Origin: Ulota crispa
Taxonomy: Eukaryota; Streptophyta; Bryopsida; Orthotrichales; Orthotrichaceae
NCBI GenBank assembly: GCA_963920765.1
Contig: OY987252.1
Span: forward strand, 4,883,966-4,947,965
DNA: 64,000 nucleotides
Direction: 5' to 3'
Position numbers and translations under genes: made by a program. The notes below the pieces were generated by a model. The model was not told where the DNA came from. It ran no database searches and saw only the letters and a program-made list of their open reading frames with translations. Positions 34,881 through 46,830 of this stretch are shown one piece after another (positions within the stretch are counted from its first letter, which is position 1; each line of letters starts with the position of its first letter).

Positions 34881-35389
34881 TGTTTGTGAGTACCGTTTGC
34901 AGGATGGTGGGGTCTCTCAGAACCACCTGCATTATCCCGCTTACCAGCCAGTCCTTCCCGATCAGCGCCGGTCAACACCAACCACGCCTGCACAACCAAG
35001 TCGGCATCTTTTGTTTCGGATTTTGCTGTTTTCAATTGAAAGTTAGAATTTTTTTTCCTATGTCAGTGCAATTGGGATCTTCGTCAGCCACTCGTAGGCT
35101 TTGTGGATTGGGTCCTATCTGATTGGCAAATGAGGAACCCATTCGGCCAGACCACCCCAAAAAAAAGGCCCGTGCTCACAGTTTGTTCGGCATTGACTCC
35201 TATAATCTTTCGACCAAACCGATAGATGACACATCTTCATTGTCATGTAGCATTGGCTTTGAGGTGAGCGTGGAATTCAACATTGAAGTTTTTTGAAACC
35301 GACCGGATTGCTTGGAGGTGACAATTTTATCTCGATGGCCTCAAGGTGCATGTCTTTGACGCAAACACGGCTGGGTGTTCTAGGGTTAA

Positions 35390-36960
35390 CCCCTAGATGC
35401 CCAAGGTCTTTTTGAGCTTCTAGGAATTTGCTCTAAACTGAACAAAAAGCCAACATTTTGATAAGTTGTATCAAATTTTTTTAAACTATAACCATACAAA
35501 TTCAAACTAGATATGTTAAAACATCACATAGGAAAAGAAAACACAACAATATCACTTATGGATTGAAAAATTATAATGTTTGATCAAAAGGGTGCTAAAA
35601 CTACAAAGATGACTTAAAGTCTTTCAATCCTCTTTTCACATGTCAAATCTAAAATGCTGATTACCAAAAAAATACAAGGGTAAAGGACATAACATACATA
35701 CCTCCAATCCATTTACAGCTTTTCAAAACCTCTTTTACAATTTTCTAAAATGAATATCTAGTGTGAATTTTCCTCCAGGATCTAGTGTATTTGAGGCTCA
35801 TTTTTGTGAGCTCTCAACACTAAAAAAGTCAAGATTGCAATGAGCACCCTTGCACAAAATCTTGAATAGAAAATTTGCAATTAATAATTTTCAAAATTGG
35901 GTTTTTGATGCTAAAACTAGACTTCAAAAAAAACAATTTTAAAATACTAAATACTAAAAATAGCAGCTTTGGTAGATTATATTGAACTTCAAAATATTGT
36001 TGGTACCAAAATGTGGTGCCTTGGGCATTTAGGGGTCAACAACAATAACCTCTACTGTTAAAAAGGATTTGGACCCAAGGAAGGGCCTCTTCCCCCCAAA
36101 ACCGTGGAAACTTTGGAAACACTTTCACATAGGTAGTTAGTAGCAACGCAACATGGCATTGAGGCGACCATGTCAAATAATATTGTTTAATTAATTTTTG
36201 ATCTTACAAATAAAAATAAAAATAAAAAACTCAAAACTTACTTCTTTTTATTTTGGGACTTTATTACTTTCTTTTCTTTTTTTGCTAGTTCATTGGCACC
36301 AATTGGTTCCCAACATTGGACCTAGCCCTGATTGCTACGTAGACACCTTCTATAGTCTTGCCTATAGTCCAACCTATCAAATTGAGATCATTATAACCTT
36401 GAAATGCAAAATGTAATCAAAACAATATTTTAGCGCACACTTGCATCTATGAAAGTTGCTGACACACAACATATATGTCTCATTTGTGACATGGTCTAGA
36501 GCTAAAATTATAAATGAAGAGATCTCTACAAGAGAACATGTGTTGAAAGGACAATTGGTGGACAATAAAATGTCCACACCAAGTACACTAAATATTGCAT
36601 TTAGGTTGCCTTACCTCAAAAAGTTACCTTGTGATGGTTTAGTCAATTGTAAATGCATGCAACTTTCTAAACTTTTGGATTTCACATGTTTTATGACGTG
36701 GATAGCCGCTAATTTGATTTTCACCATATCTTTTTTGTTGCCAAAACCTTTAAAGAATAATTATTGCAATAATTATTGATGAAAATTATTGTAGTGATGG
36801 TAATTATTAATATAATGTAAATTTTCAAGAAATTAGTGTAGAGCAACCCGGATGCAATATTTAGTGAACAACATGGAATTAAATTTCCGTGGGTGCAACA
36901 GGCTCATTTGAAATTTCTACACATGTACTCTTTTTGACACCCAAGAATGAACAATGGACT
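35390..36960. other. Unassigned AT-rich stretch
   Basis: No host coding frame was recognised. A block at about 36,050-36,176 (GGAAGGGCCTCTTCCCCCC, CCGTGGAAACTTTGGAAACA) recurs inverted at about 43,570-43,690, so it belongs to a dispersed repeat. The 107-codon frame near 36,456-36,779 shows no family features. Confidence 0.4.
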
Positions 36961-36964
36961 TTTG

Positions 36965-37180
36965 AAGTATTAACCCTTAAATGACCATGGGGCATAATAT
37001 TTACGCTACCATATGATTGGCATTTGCTACCAATAACAAGTTTTCATTTGGAATTTCAAGTAGCTCACTAGAATCGTTCCAATCTATTCTCCAACTCCTT
37101 TGTCAATTTTACATGTGGTAAAGGTATGAATCTATTCCCAATAAATGAAAAACACCTTGTATTGTGCCAGCCGCGGCAGC
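36965..37180 (+). repeat. Dispersed repeat, copy 2 (first copy at 10,955-11,160)
   Basis: Matches 10,955-11,160 through GGGCATA, TTGGCATTTGCTACCAATA, TATTCTCCAACT and AAAACACCTTGTATTGTGCC. Same orientation, non-coding. Confidence 0.6.
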
Positions 37181-37607
37181 ATGCTCGGATGTTTAGGAAT
37201 TAAATATTGCTTACTTGACCATCAATTGTCACACCCTAAACCCTAAAGGGTTGAGTTTTTGTAGAATCCTTCTTTTTGCAAGAGTGTCGTCCGTTGCTCT
37301 AGCCTAAGGTGGGGTCAACATCCATGAGGAATTGGTGGCTAGTTTGAAGCTAGTTGGTAAAAATGAGGAAAATTTGTTTTCAATTTATGAATAGCAATTG
37401 AAAAATTGGTTATATTTTTGTTTGATTTCATTATTTACAAAATGAAGCGGAACAATAAGTAGAATATACCCTCCGGTTTAGTAAGAAATTGAAGGAAATC
37501 AATCTGGCAAACTCAAATAAATTCCCAAATAATGGGTGGGGTTCAACGTTAATCATTGCAAGTCTCCTATTGCGCTTATTTGCTAAATTAGTTATTCCCA
37601 TGCTATT

Positions 37608-37727
37608 CACTATGGGAAAACGGGCATTTTATGACTCTAGTTTATGACTGTCATGAGTCATTTAGAATCATGAATGACTCACAACAATCATAAACCATAG
37701 TCATAAAATACCTGTTTTCTTGTAGTG
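37608..37727. mobile_element. CACTA-type MITE, 120 bp, ATT target duplication
   Basis: The left end is CACTATGGGAAAACGGGCAT. The right end on the opposite strand is CACTACAAGAAAACAGGTAT, and pairing continues through TTTATGACT..(A/G)GTTTATGA for about 43 bp. ATT flanks both sides (37,605-37,607; 37,728-37,730), the 3-bp duplication of CACTA elements. The whole unit can fold as a hairpin. Confidence 0.9.
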
Positions 37728-40700
37728 ATTGGATTCTTGCTCATTTTGTATTGAATTAGATCCTTGTGAGCTTGTTTCTTGGTTGCAATTGGTCACGCAT
37801 CCATACCTAGCCTTTGTTGATTTCTGAAATTGCCCCGCAAGATTAATTTATGATGCTTAACCCCTAAAAGACCATTGTCCCTTTGGAGGACAGGTTGGAC
37901 TTCAGGCATGTACCTATGGCTACACTACTTTGCGTGATTTTTTGAAACTTTTAGTGCCTATTCCAAACAAGCCTACAATAATGTTAGTTGAGTGAGGATA
38001 CACCATGTGTCAATAGCTCATATTGCGTGTTATAGCCTTTACAAAGAGAGGAAGGACAAAGCACAAAAAATCTGCTACATCAAGCAACCATAAAAAACAG
38101 AATCTGTGAGGAGTTTGTTTGTGAAGAAGCCATAAAAAATTGTGTTGTTTTCCTCAAAGCGGCTCCAATACTTTCCTCCGTATGTGCCTAGTGAAATACA
38201 TGACTTATTGCTATGAATACCCTCTAACTCTATGGCTAGAGAGAGGTCTGTAAGAGACTAAGAATTGCAACTAAATTGCCTAAGTGAAACCAGTAACTAG
38301 TTAGCTTTAGTCCCGCAATTAAACAACTTGTTTGGGGACAGTGAACTAGGAGAGACAATCGGTAGTTCATCTCCCATCCTTAACTCCTACTTGATCTTAA
38401 TTAAGTAAAAGCCAGGCAATCTAATACTCTAAGCAGTAGGTATCTACAAACATGGATATTGCTAATTACCCTTCTAGAAGTTTTTATTAAAACACACCAA
38501 GTGTTATTGTGTTCAAAAGGGTAGTTTGTAAAAAGAGCCTCTGTTTCCAAAAAAAATAGAAAAGTTTGAAGTAAATCCACTTACTAGTGAATACTAGTAT
38601 TTCAGATAAGCAAGTGAATAGGACCAAAATCATTGATTTTTGAAAAGCTAAAGAGCTCTAAATCTTTGAAAACATCCAAAACTATAATTTCAATTTACAG
38701 GAAAAAAATACCACTACAAATGCAAGAAAGTTTTATCAATATTTCTTTGTACTAAGGTAAGAAAAGAAAGAAACATAGCTTTGCCCACTTGAGGGTAGAG
38801 TAAATTCTATGGCTATTGTATGTCACTTTAAACACTTGGTGGTTGATATAGTATGAAAACTATGTCAACATTCACATATAAAGCTAAATAAAGCATTCTA
38901 GGAGAATCTAACAAGTACTTAGGAGTTTCTAGAAAATGGACAGAATAGTGCTTAGAGCTTCTTCCTCTTGTATAAATGTGTTTTATATAGCTTCAAATTA
39001 TACATATAAGTACATATATTTAAAGAAGCTTATAGAAGCTTGAAAATAGAATAGTTTCTTATAAATTAGAATTCTTATAACCTAATCATTATAGACAATT
39101 AGTCTGGTGACTAATACTTGTATATAAATCTTGAAAAAAAAAATGAGAAAAAAAATAACGTGTTTTTGGTACATCTCAGGAATTTGAGCACTTGTCTGTT
39201 CTTTTATGCATTCTAAAACTAGGTTAATATCAAGTCATAGCAAGATCAGAAAATAAGAATGTCTTGCGCATGTTCCAATCTACGTAAATACAGCAGCTGT
39301 ATCATGTTTTTGTATATATGTACAAGCCTCATCTTGTATAAATTTGCACTAGGCCAATGTGATTGTGTAGTATTCTTGTGTAGCATCCTATGTATTGAGT
39401 GAGCTGAGCCTCAAAGTCAAAGCAACATTTTTTGAGTCAGCCCATCCCAAGTAACCAGCAACCGAATGGCAGCTTGTTTTTTGGAAAAAAATAAAATCAC
39501 TCAAAACAAGCCAAGTAGTATCGACAGTGTGTTCAGAACGATATTTCTATACAGGGAGAATATAACTCTATGTGAAGGTTCAGTCTAGGCTGGAGGAGTA
39601 TATTTTCAAGCCATATCAATCACTAGTCATTGTACGTGTTGTAACATGCTATAGTGTATGTTGGTTATACAGCTAGATATTTGGTAGTATGTAGGCCGAG
39701 TAGTTCACAGTGAATTTGGAAAAAGCAAAATTTCCTAGATTGGCCAAAGTGGCTCAGTAAGAAAAAGAAAAAACTGATGTAAAGGTCTCTATGGTAAGAA
39801 AGGACGTGATCAATAAAGGCTGATCACAGTTTGAAAGAGACTTAGTACGTAAACATCAGCATTTTTCTTGAGATCCAAAGCCAAACAAAAGCGTACAGAG
39901 ATTCATTGTTCTCTAGTATGGAATCCGAGTCCACTAGTAGAACATTGAAAATGTCTAAAAAACGTGACCAATCAAAGCAAGATTGCAAGGCGTGATCAGT
40001 TCTTATTCTTAGACCAAACTTCATTCAGAATACCAAGTTCTAAGCTTTCACCCACAAGATTCAGAATTAATCATTCTAAAGCAACCTTTCAGAAGATATG
40101 ACTAAAAACAAGGAAGGGTATGAGGAAGGAATTTGGCGTGTTTGGCATTTTCTCCAAGAAGACATGGGCCTCACCTGTGCCCATCCCAAGAACAAAACAA
40201 GCCAATGTTTTAGTTAGTAAAGATGCACAAGGTGTCCTCAGCCCATAGACGCTTGTTATTGCTTTCATACGGAAATTATGCAACAAAAAACAAAAAACTT
40301 CCCCTATATCCTTAAAAAACAAACAATTTTTCACAAGTAAGCAAAATATGTGTGCCGTTTGTCTGTGTAGTATCCATGATAAACCGGTGAGACTCCAGCT
40401 ACAACTAGCTTAGCAATCACTTTCAAAGCAGTATTTGCAAGAAAAGCAAAACAAGCGCTAAGGCAATGGAATCTGAAGGAAAATACTACATAATCAATTT
40501 TTTGGGTTCCTTGTATGGTGTATCCGTAAAGGCTGTGCTATGCGGCTAAATGTGTAAGCCTTGGCTAGGAGCAGCGGTGAGGCTGAGGCCCTACACTTTT
40601 TTTTGAAAAAACTGAGCACTCGTCACGGGTAGTTTAGCGTTCATTAAACCCATAATATGGAAGGCGCTGTAATGCCGGATACAAGCGTATCTTTTGTACA

Positions 40701-43700
40701 AAGGTTACTAATCAAATAGCATTGTATCCTTGTAAATCCGTAAGTATGAAAATCTAGGCTATTCAAGAGAGATCCTCATCTAGAAAACATCTGTCATGCG
40801 ACAATGAGTGTCAAAGTACTTAAGAGTACCAATAGAAAAAAATGAGAACTTGTGATCACTGGGAACCTATAATTTGTCCCATTATCAAGTTTTCTAAGTT
40901 CAAACGTACCTCAATGTATGAGCACGCATATATCCAATATATGTTGTACATAAAGTAAATTGAAGTTAGGTCACAAGTCATAATCATGATTTTTAAGCTT
41001 AGTATAATAACCAAGGTTCCATGATATGGCTATACCATTTTTTATGCTAAACAAGTGGTATAAGACCCACTATGTCTGTTAAGCGCTTCTTTTTGATCTT
41101 TTTTAGGAGTAGCTAGTATAGAGTCAAGAAGTAGACCTCTATAAGGAAGTTATCATGGAGCATTACATTATCACATGTCTTTTTTACAAGAAAAAAAGCA
41201 TGTCAAGGAGGTATATGATATAGATACCATTGCTATTCTTGTAGCCTAGTCTTTCATAGGTCTACTTATCTAGCCTTGATGCTCACAAAGAAAGCTAGAA
41301 AAAAGGCTTTTCTGGTACCTCCCAATCTAATTTGGGCACTTTTTTGTCCTTTTAAAGGCTCAAAAGAATAGTATTGGAGCTTGTTCTAGCATTCTTATTA
41401 GGTCAAAGTATGAATTTAGTATACCTCTTTGCATTTAGAGGTTTAGATATAAGTCAAAACTAGTCTTTTTCTATCAAGTTGGGAATATGACACTATAGTG
41501 TTGTATAGTGTAAACTAGAGTCTATATAGAGAATTGAAAAAGTCAAGTAGACAATCCTTTCTTTTTTATATAAAAAGAGCTCAAATTAGCCTATCTCATA
41601 CAAATATGTATTGTTGTATGTAATTATGGTAGCTTAGTACCTATGCAACTTGTATTTTATACAAAATGAGAAGACATGCCATCTAGTAAGAAACTTATTT
41701 TTGTGTAGTGTTTCCTAAAGCAAATTTGTTCACTTGTCCCAAAGAGGACTCAAGTGACTTTTTTCCGCTATTTGAGTACCCTGCATAGGTCACGTTATGG
41801 TATTTTGGCAAATTCAAAGACTAAGCGTTGAGTAAATGAATTGAAACAAGGAAACGCGATTGTTTTTTTTACAAATCAAGATACTATCTTGATTTATTTG
41901 CTTCAGTATGAAATTAGATTTAAACTGTCAATCTAAAAAAGGAGAACATAAGAGCTGGCCTAAGGACAGAATTTTATATATGTGTATTAAAAACCCCATT
42001 TCATATTTCAATGCATGTTGTAGTAAGACCAGCATGTATATCTACTCATGTGCTTTCAAAGCACAAACAGTTACTGATTTTACATAAGAAGAAAGATTTT
42101 TTTTGTATACTAGTCTAGTGACAAGACATCTCAATCAACCAGATAGAGCAAAGTTGAAAAAAAATTCCTTATGCTAGTCCAGTGACAAGACATTGCACAC
42201 AACAAGGATAGAGCAAAAGAAATCTTTGAAAACTAGGTAGGTTTTATCAAAAAAAAAAGGTGTCTAGTGTAATTTAGATGCTCATTAAGCCCCCAATATT
42301 TCTCGTATCACCACATCACACTGATTGATTGCAATATCACTCAATTAATCAAGTTGAAAATATGTGGGTTTTGGGGACTATATTTTTGGAAACCACTAAA
42401 TACATAGGTTTAGAAATCACAAAAAAGAGATGTGTAGTATGAAGTTTGATTTTGCCAATTTCATCGAGAGGTTATGGGCCTCACCTGTGCCCATCCAAAG
42501 AACAAAACAAACCAATATTAAGTTAGTGAGGATGCACGAGGTGTTTTTAGCCCATAAATGCGTGTTATAGCCTTCACAAGGCAAAAGAAAGAGCACAAAG
42601 CAACAATACTACAAATAAATCATCTCATACAATTACAAAGTTAGGAAAACTTGAGTAGCATTAGTTTGTGTAGAGGCCATGTTGCAAAGCTTATCCTATA
42701 TTGTAGCATGTTTGCAGGTAGCAATATGCTCTACAAATTCCGGTCTTGCACATTGCTAGAGAGCTAGCGTACGCTGGCAGTACATGATGGGAACTAGATT
42801 GCAAAGAGCTCAAAAAAACAATCTCAATTTGAGTTAACAACAATGCATTCTTGCTGTTTAGGTTTGAGAGGGGTTTAGCCCGCTTTTTTTTTTTAAACCT
42901 GGCACTTTGGCTGTTTGAGATTAGCTCATAATCAACAAGGCTAAAATCTGGAAGTGGAGCAAGTCGTGATTTGTGACCTGTTCCTTTAATTGGATATTTA
43001 GATCAAGGCCAAATCTCAAATTTTATAGTTAACCAGTCAAACCAAGTTAAAGTACTAATTTAGTAATTTGTCTTGGTTATTTTTGCAAAAACAAACCCAA
43101 TTAGTCCATGGTGTATGCGTTGTAAGAAGGTCATAGTGAACTAGTTTGTTTTATTTGTTTGGATATAGTAGCTTCAAGAATCTTATAGCATGTACAAGCT
43201 TATAAAAAATCAATTAATGTAGCATGCTCTCATTATCTTGACTTATATTTTGGTATGTGAACCAAAATTAAAGTGCTAGTATACAATCAATATAGAGTCA
43301 TTAGTCACTCCCACCTAACTTCTTGCAAGAAGTCTAAGATCATCATTAAGGAATTTTGTCAAGAGTAAATGGTACATCTAATCATTATGTCATTTCTATT
43401 CAAACCAAGCTAAGGCATTGGAAAGTTTGAAATTGAAATGTGCTACTTTAACTATTTTGAATGCTAGCTCCACTAGAATAATTATCTAGTGATTGATACT
43501 TGAATAGAAATCTTGAAAAAATGAAATATAGAAAAATAAAAATAAAAAAATTATTTTTTATAATCATATCATTTGATGTGGTCAGACTTCAACCTAATTA
43601 GCCTGCCCATGTGGAAGTGTTTCCCAAAGTTCCCATGGTTTTAGGGAAGGAGCCTCTTCTTAGGCCCAAATCCCTTGTATTGGAGACTTCAAGCTATGAT

Positions 43701-44984
43701 ATACTAACATTGACAAATTCACTTGCACACTATAAAACTCCTCTTTGGAACCAAATAGGTCTCACATAAGCTACCATGTGAATTATCAATTGCTAAACAA
43801 CTAAATGTACATGCAAAATTTTAAATTTTTGACAGCTTCTTTTTATTCCAACGAGGCTACATGCTATGATAAACTCAGATTTACAAGTTTGTTGGCACAT
43901 GTAAAACCTTCTCTTTGGAACCAAAAAGGTATCAAAGGAGTTGCCATGAGATTTGTCAAAGACTAAAGTGCTAGATTAATGAACATAGATATGATACAAT
44001 AACAGCCTCCTCAAAATCCAAGGAGGCTTTAACCATAAAAAACTCATGCTTACATATTTGTTGGCACAAAAAGATCCCTCTTTTGAAATCTAACAAGTCA
44101 CAGAAAGACAAAATTGCAATTTGTAAAAGACAATAAAGCTAAACTAACAACTTCATGGACAATGCATATTAAGTCTTCTTAGGCTTGAGTCTATAAGATA
44201 AGTTTATTTTACTTAAAATATGGTCAACTAATTATGCCAAATGTGCTCTTGGTTTACCTTGACAAAAACAATAATACAGAGCAGTCTATAATTGTTGTTA
44301 TATATGCCATATCAAAAAAATAAAGAAATTCATACAACATTACTAAATTGCCGCTTTGGCTTTTTGCTATGAACTTTTTTGCTATTTTTGATGTTATAGT
44401 TGTGACTGTGCAGTCAAAGCTCCTTTGCTAGCTAAAATGAAAAAGCTAGTATAGTTTAAAAAAAATTGCCTTCTATTGCAATCTAATATAACTTAATACC
44501 ATTCAAAACTCTAAGTGAACTCTATATACAATTATGACCAATTAACCCAATAAACAACAGTCTTTAGCTGTCACTTGTTTGAGTTTCAAAAATTGTGGAT
44601 GTACAAGGACAATTTCACACCATTAAAACATGGTCTATTTAAAAAGCTCTCTAAAATGTTCTTGGCAATTATATATTAGCAATTTGAAATGTTTTGTTGG
44701 AATTTGAGCCTCCTAATTTAGGTGGCTTTTACAACTCTCTTCTCCAAAAAAAAAATGGTATACTAATACTCTTCTATATGTTAAATTAATTCCTAGTCTT
44801 GATAAGTTGATTTTTCACAAGCTCAAAAATTTGCATAAGAAAGGCAACTTGGAACTTGGACAAGGTTCTGATCATTGGCTCTTGATGTTATAAATTTCTA
44901 TAAAACTCTAAGTTAATCAATGTCCATCTAAATGTCTCCAAATTTAGTACATGTCAAAGAAGCTAAGCTTAACTTTGGTAGTGA

Positions 44985-45250
44985 ATATTGAAAGAGAATT
45001 TCATTTCAACAATTATTATTTTGACAATTAAATGTTACGATAGATTGTGTAGGATCTAAAATAACATTAGTTTTCATATGCTTTTGCAAAACAAAACATT
45101 TTTACATTGGGCGTGTTTGAAGCAATCTTTGTTGTTTTGCAAAAGTGAGTATTGGCCTTTAGGAACCAACTCAAAAATTACATGGAGTATATAGAGGTTC
45201 AACTAATTTGTGTTTTGAACAAAGTTCCATTTTTATTGGCTATAGATGAA
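44985..45250 (+). repeat. Inverted repeat arm, partner at 51,330-51,585
   Basis: AATTTCATTTCAACAATTAT, GATTGTGTAGGATC and GGGCGTGTTTGAAGCAATC occur here and, on the opposite strand, at 51,330-51,585. Past 45,250 the similarity continues with 50,210-50,360 inverted, so the right arm is split by the insertion at 50,369-51,322. Confidence 0.75.
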
Positions 45251-45303
45251 GAACTAAATTTTTGTTTTGTTTTATTTTTTCATTCAAGTTTTTTTTGTTT
45301 GCT

Positions 45304-46440
45304 TTTTACAAATTTGGATGTTGTGTTATAGGACACTACTTGAAATCCAAGAGCCCTATTTGTGCTTGTTTTAAGTTTAGTAAAGAGCCTTCTCACTAGA
45401 AGAAAAACAAGTATAAACAATTGCCACAAATTGCCACAACTAGGTCATATTAACTACCTTACAATTGCACAACAATTGCACAACTACAATCTAGTCGCGC
45501 AGTTGTTGTGCAGTTGTTTTTGCAGATGTAAGGCAATTAATGTGACCTAGTCGTGGCAATTTGTGGCAATTGTTTATGGCATGATTTTCTTCTAGTGTTA
45601 GATTTCAAGAGGGCTTTATAGAAAAGATTTTTTTTTGTTTTTTTTTTAATGGACTATCTTGTTATATTGCAAGACCCTATTAAGAACCCAAAAGCCATGT
45701 TTGTGCTTGTTTTAGGTTTTGTAAAGGGCTCCTTGGATTTCAAGGAGCCATCTTTATCATATATGTAATATTTCATTTTCATTTTTTGTTTGTTTTCTAT
45801 CACCCATTATTATTTTTTAGGTTTTACAAATTTGGTTTTTGTGAAAGAGGAGCCTATTTGGAACTTGGGAGCCCTATTTGTGCTTGTTATGGAATTTGTA
45901 AAGGGGTTAGAAAGAGCATTAAAATTGCAAATTATATAAGATCTTCACAATATATAGGATTTCAAATTAGAAATCCATAGTTTTTAGCATAACCAAATAG
46001 GTACTTTATTAAAAACCTTATATATTGTGAAGATCTTACATAATTTGCAATTTTAATGCTCTTTCTAACCCCTTTACAAATTCCATAACAAGCACAAGTA
46101 GGGCTCCCAAGTTCCAAATAGGCTCCTCTTTCACAAAAACCAAATTTGTAAAACCTAAAAAATAATAATGGGTGATAGAAAACAAACAAAAAATGAAAAT
46201 GAAATATTACATATATGATAAAGATGGCTCCTTGAAATCCAAGGAGCCCTTTACAAAACCTAAAACAAGCACAAACATGGCTTTTGGGTTCTTAATAGGG
46301 TCTTGCAATATAACAAGACAGTCCATTAAAAAAAAAACAAAAAAAAATCTTTTCTCTAAAACCCTCTTGAAATCTAAGATGGCTCTTTACTAAACTCATA
46401 ACAAGCACAAATAGGGCTCTTGGATTTTGAATAGGGTCTT
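45304..46440. repeat. Long near-perfect hairpin with a MITE in one arm
   Basis: Left arm 45,304-45,958 and right arm 46,014-46,440 are inverted copies around a spacer of about 55 bp. Near the centre the arms are about 95% alike; AAGATCTTCACAATATATA pairs with its complement and mirror-image frames of about 64 residues appear on the two strands. The left arm is longer only because a 204-bp MITE sits in it. The arm sequence is a diverged unit of a family also seen at 46,440-46,830 and 50,205-50,360 (CACAAATAGGGCTCTTGG). Confidence 0.9.
45394..45597. mobile_element. Fold-back MITE with CACTAGAAGAAAA ends
   Basis: The left end is CACTAGAAGAAAAACAAGTA, continuing ACAATTGCCACAAATTGCC. The right end is the inverse, ending TTTTCTTCTAGTG. 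Inverted pairing extends about 60 bp with ACTAGGTCA..TTAA inside. The opposite hairpin arm lacks it (about 46,376-46,380), giving an empty site. A clear 3-bp target duplication is not visible (TCT versus TTA). Confidence 0.85.
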
Positions 46441-46830
46441 ACAATACAACAACCAAATTTGCTAAAAAAATAATTTAAAAGTTAAAGCGTAAAAAAAAAA
46501 AAAAATTTAATTCTTATTTTAATTTTACTAAAGAGCCCTTTCAAAACCCAATAGGGTACTTTACAAAACTCAAAACAAGCACAAATAGGGCTCTGTACAA
46601 AACTTAAAACAAATACAAAAATGGCTATTGGATTTTGAATAGGGTCCTACAACATAACCACCAAGGCTATTTAAAAAAAAAAACAAAAGATTTTTTTTTT
46701 CTAGAAAATCCTCTCCAAATCCAAGAGAGCTCTTTGCAAAACTTGGAACAAGTACAAATAGGACTTTTAGGTTTTGAATATGGTCCTTCAACACAATAAC
46801 CAATTTTTGTTTTTTTATTTTTATTTTTAT
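46441..46830. repeat. Tandem units of the CACAAATAGGGCTCTTGG family
   Basis: Two to three diverged units, each with CAAAACAAGCACAAATAGGG, TTTTGAATAGGGTC and ACAACAACC, then an A- or T-rich tract. Same family as the hairpin arms. No coding content; the 106-codon minus-strand frame here follows from poly-A and lysine codons. Confidence 0.65.

Larger units (their letters stand above)
29635..35389 (+). mobile_element. piggyBac DNA transposon with TTAA duplications
   Basis: The left end is TTAA (29,635-29,638) followed by CCCTAGACCACCCA. The right end, read on the opposite strand, is TTAA (35,386-35,389) followed by CCCTAGAACACCCA. The 14-bp ends match at 13 positions, begin CCC like piggyBac ends, and are flanked by the TTAA target duplication specific to this superfamily. 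The element proper is 29,639-35,385 (5,747 bp). The interior is GC-rich at 29.88-33.6 kb and again at 34.89-35.38 kb, unlike its surroundings, and encodes a decayed piggyBac transposase in the same orientation. An AT-rich block at 33,911-34,880 is a later insertion. Confidence 0.88.

Noticed and set aside
45786-46189. Two similar 64-75 residue proteins on opposite strands
   Set aside because: They are mirror images produced by the hairpin arms, with no evidence of coding constraint.
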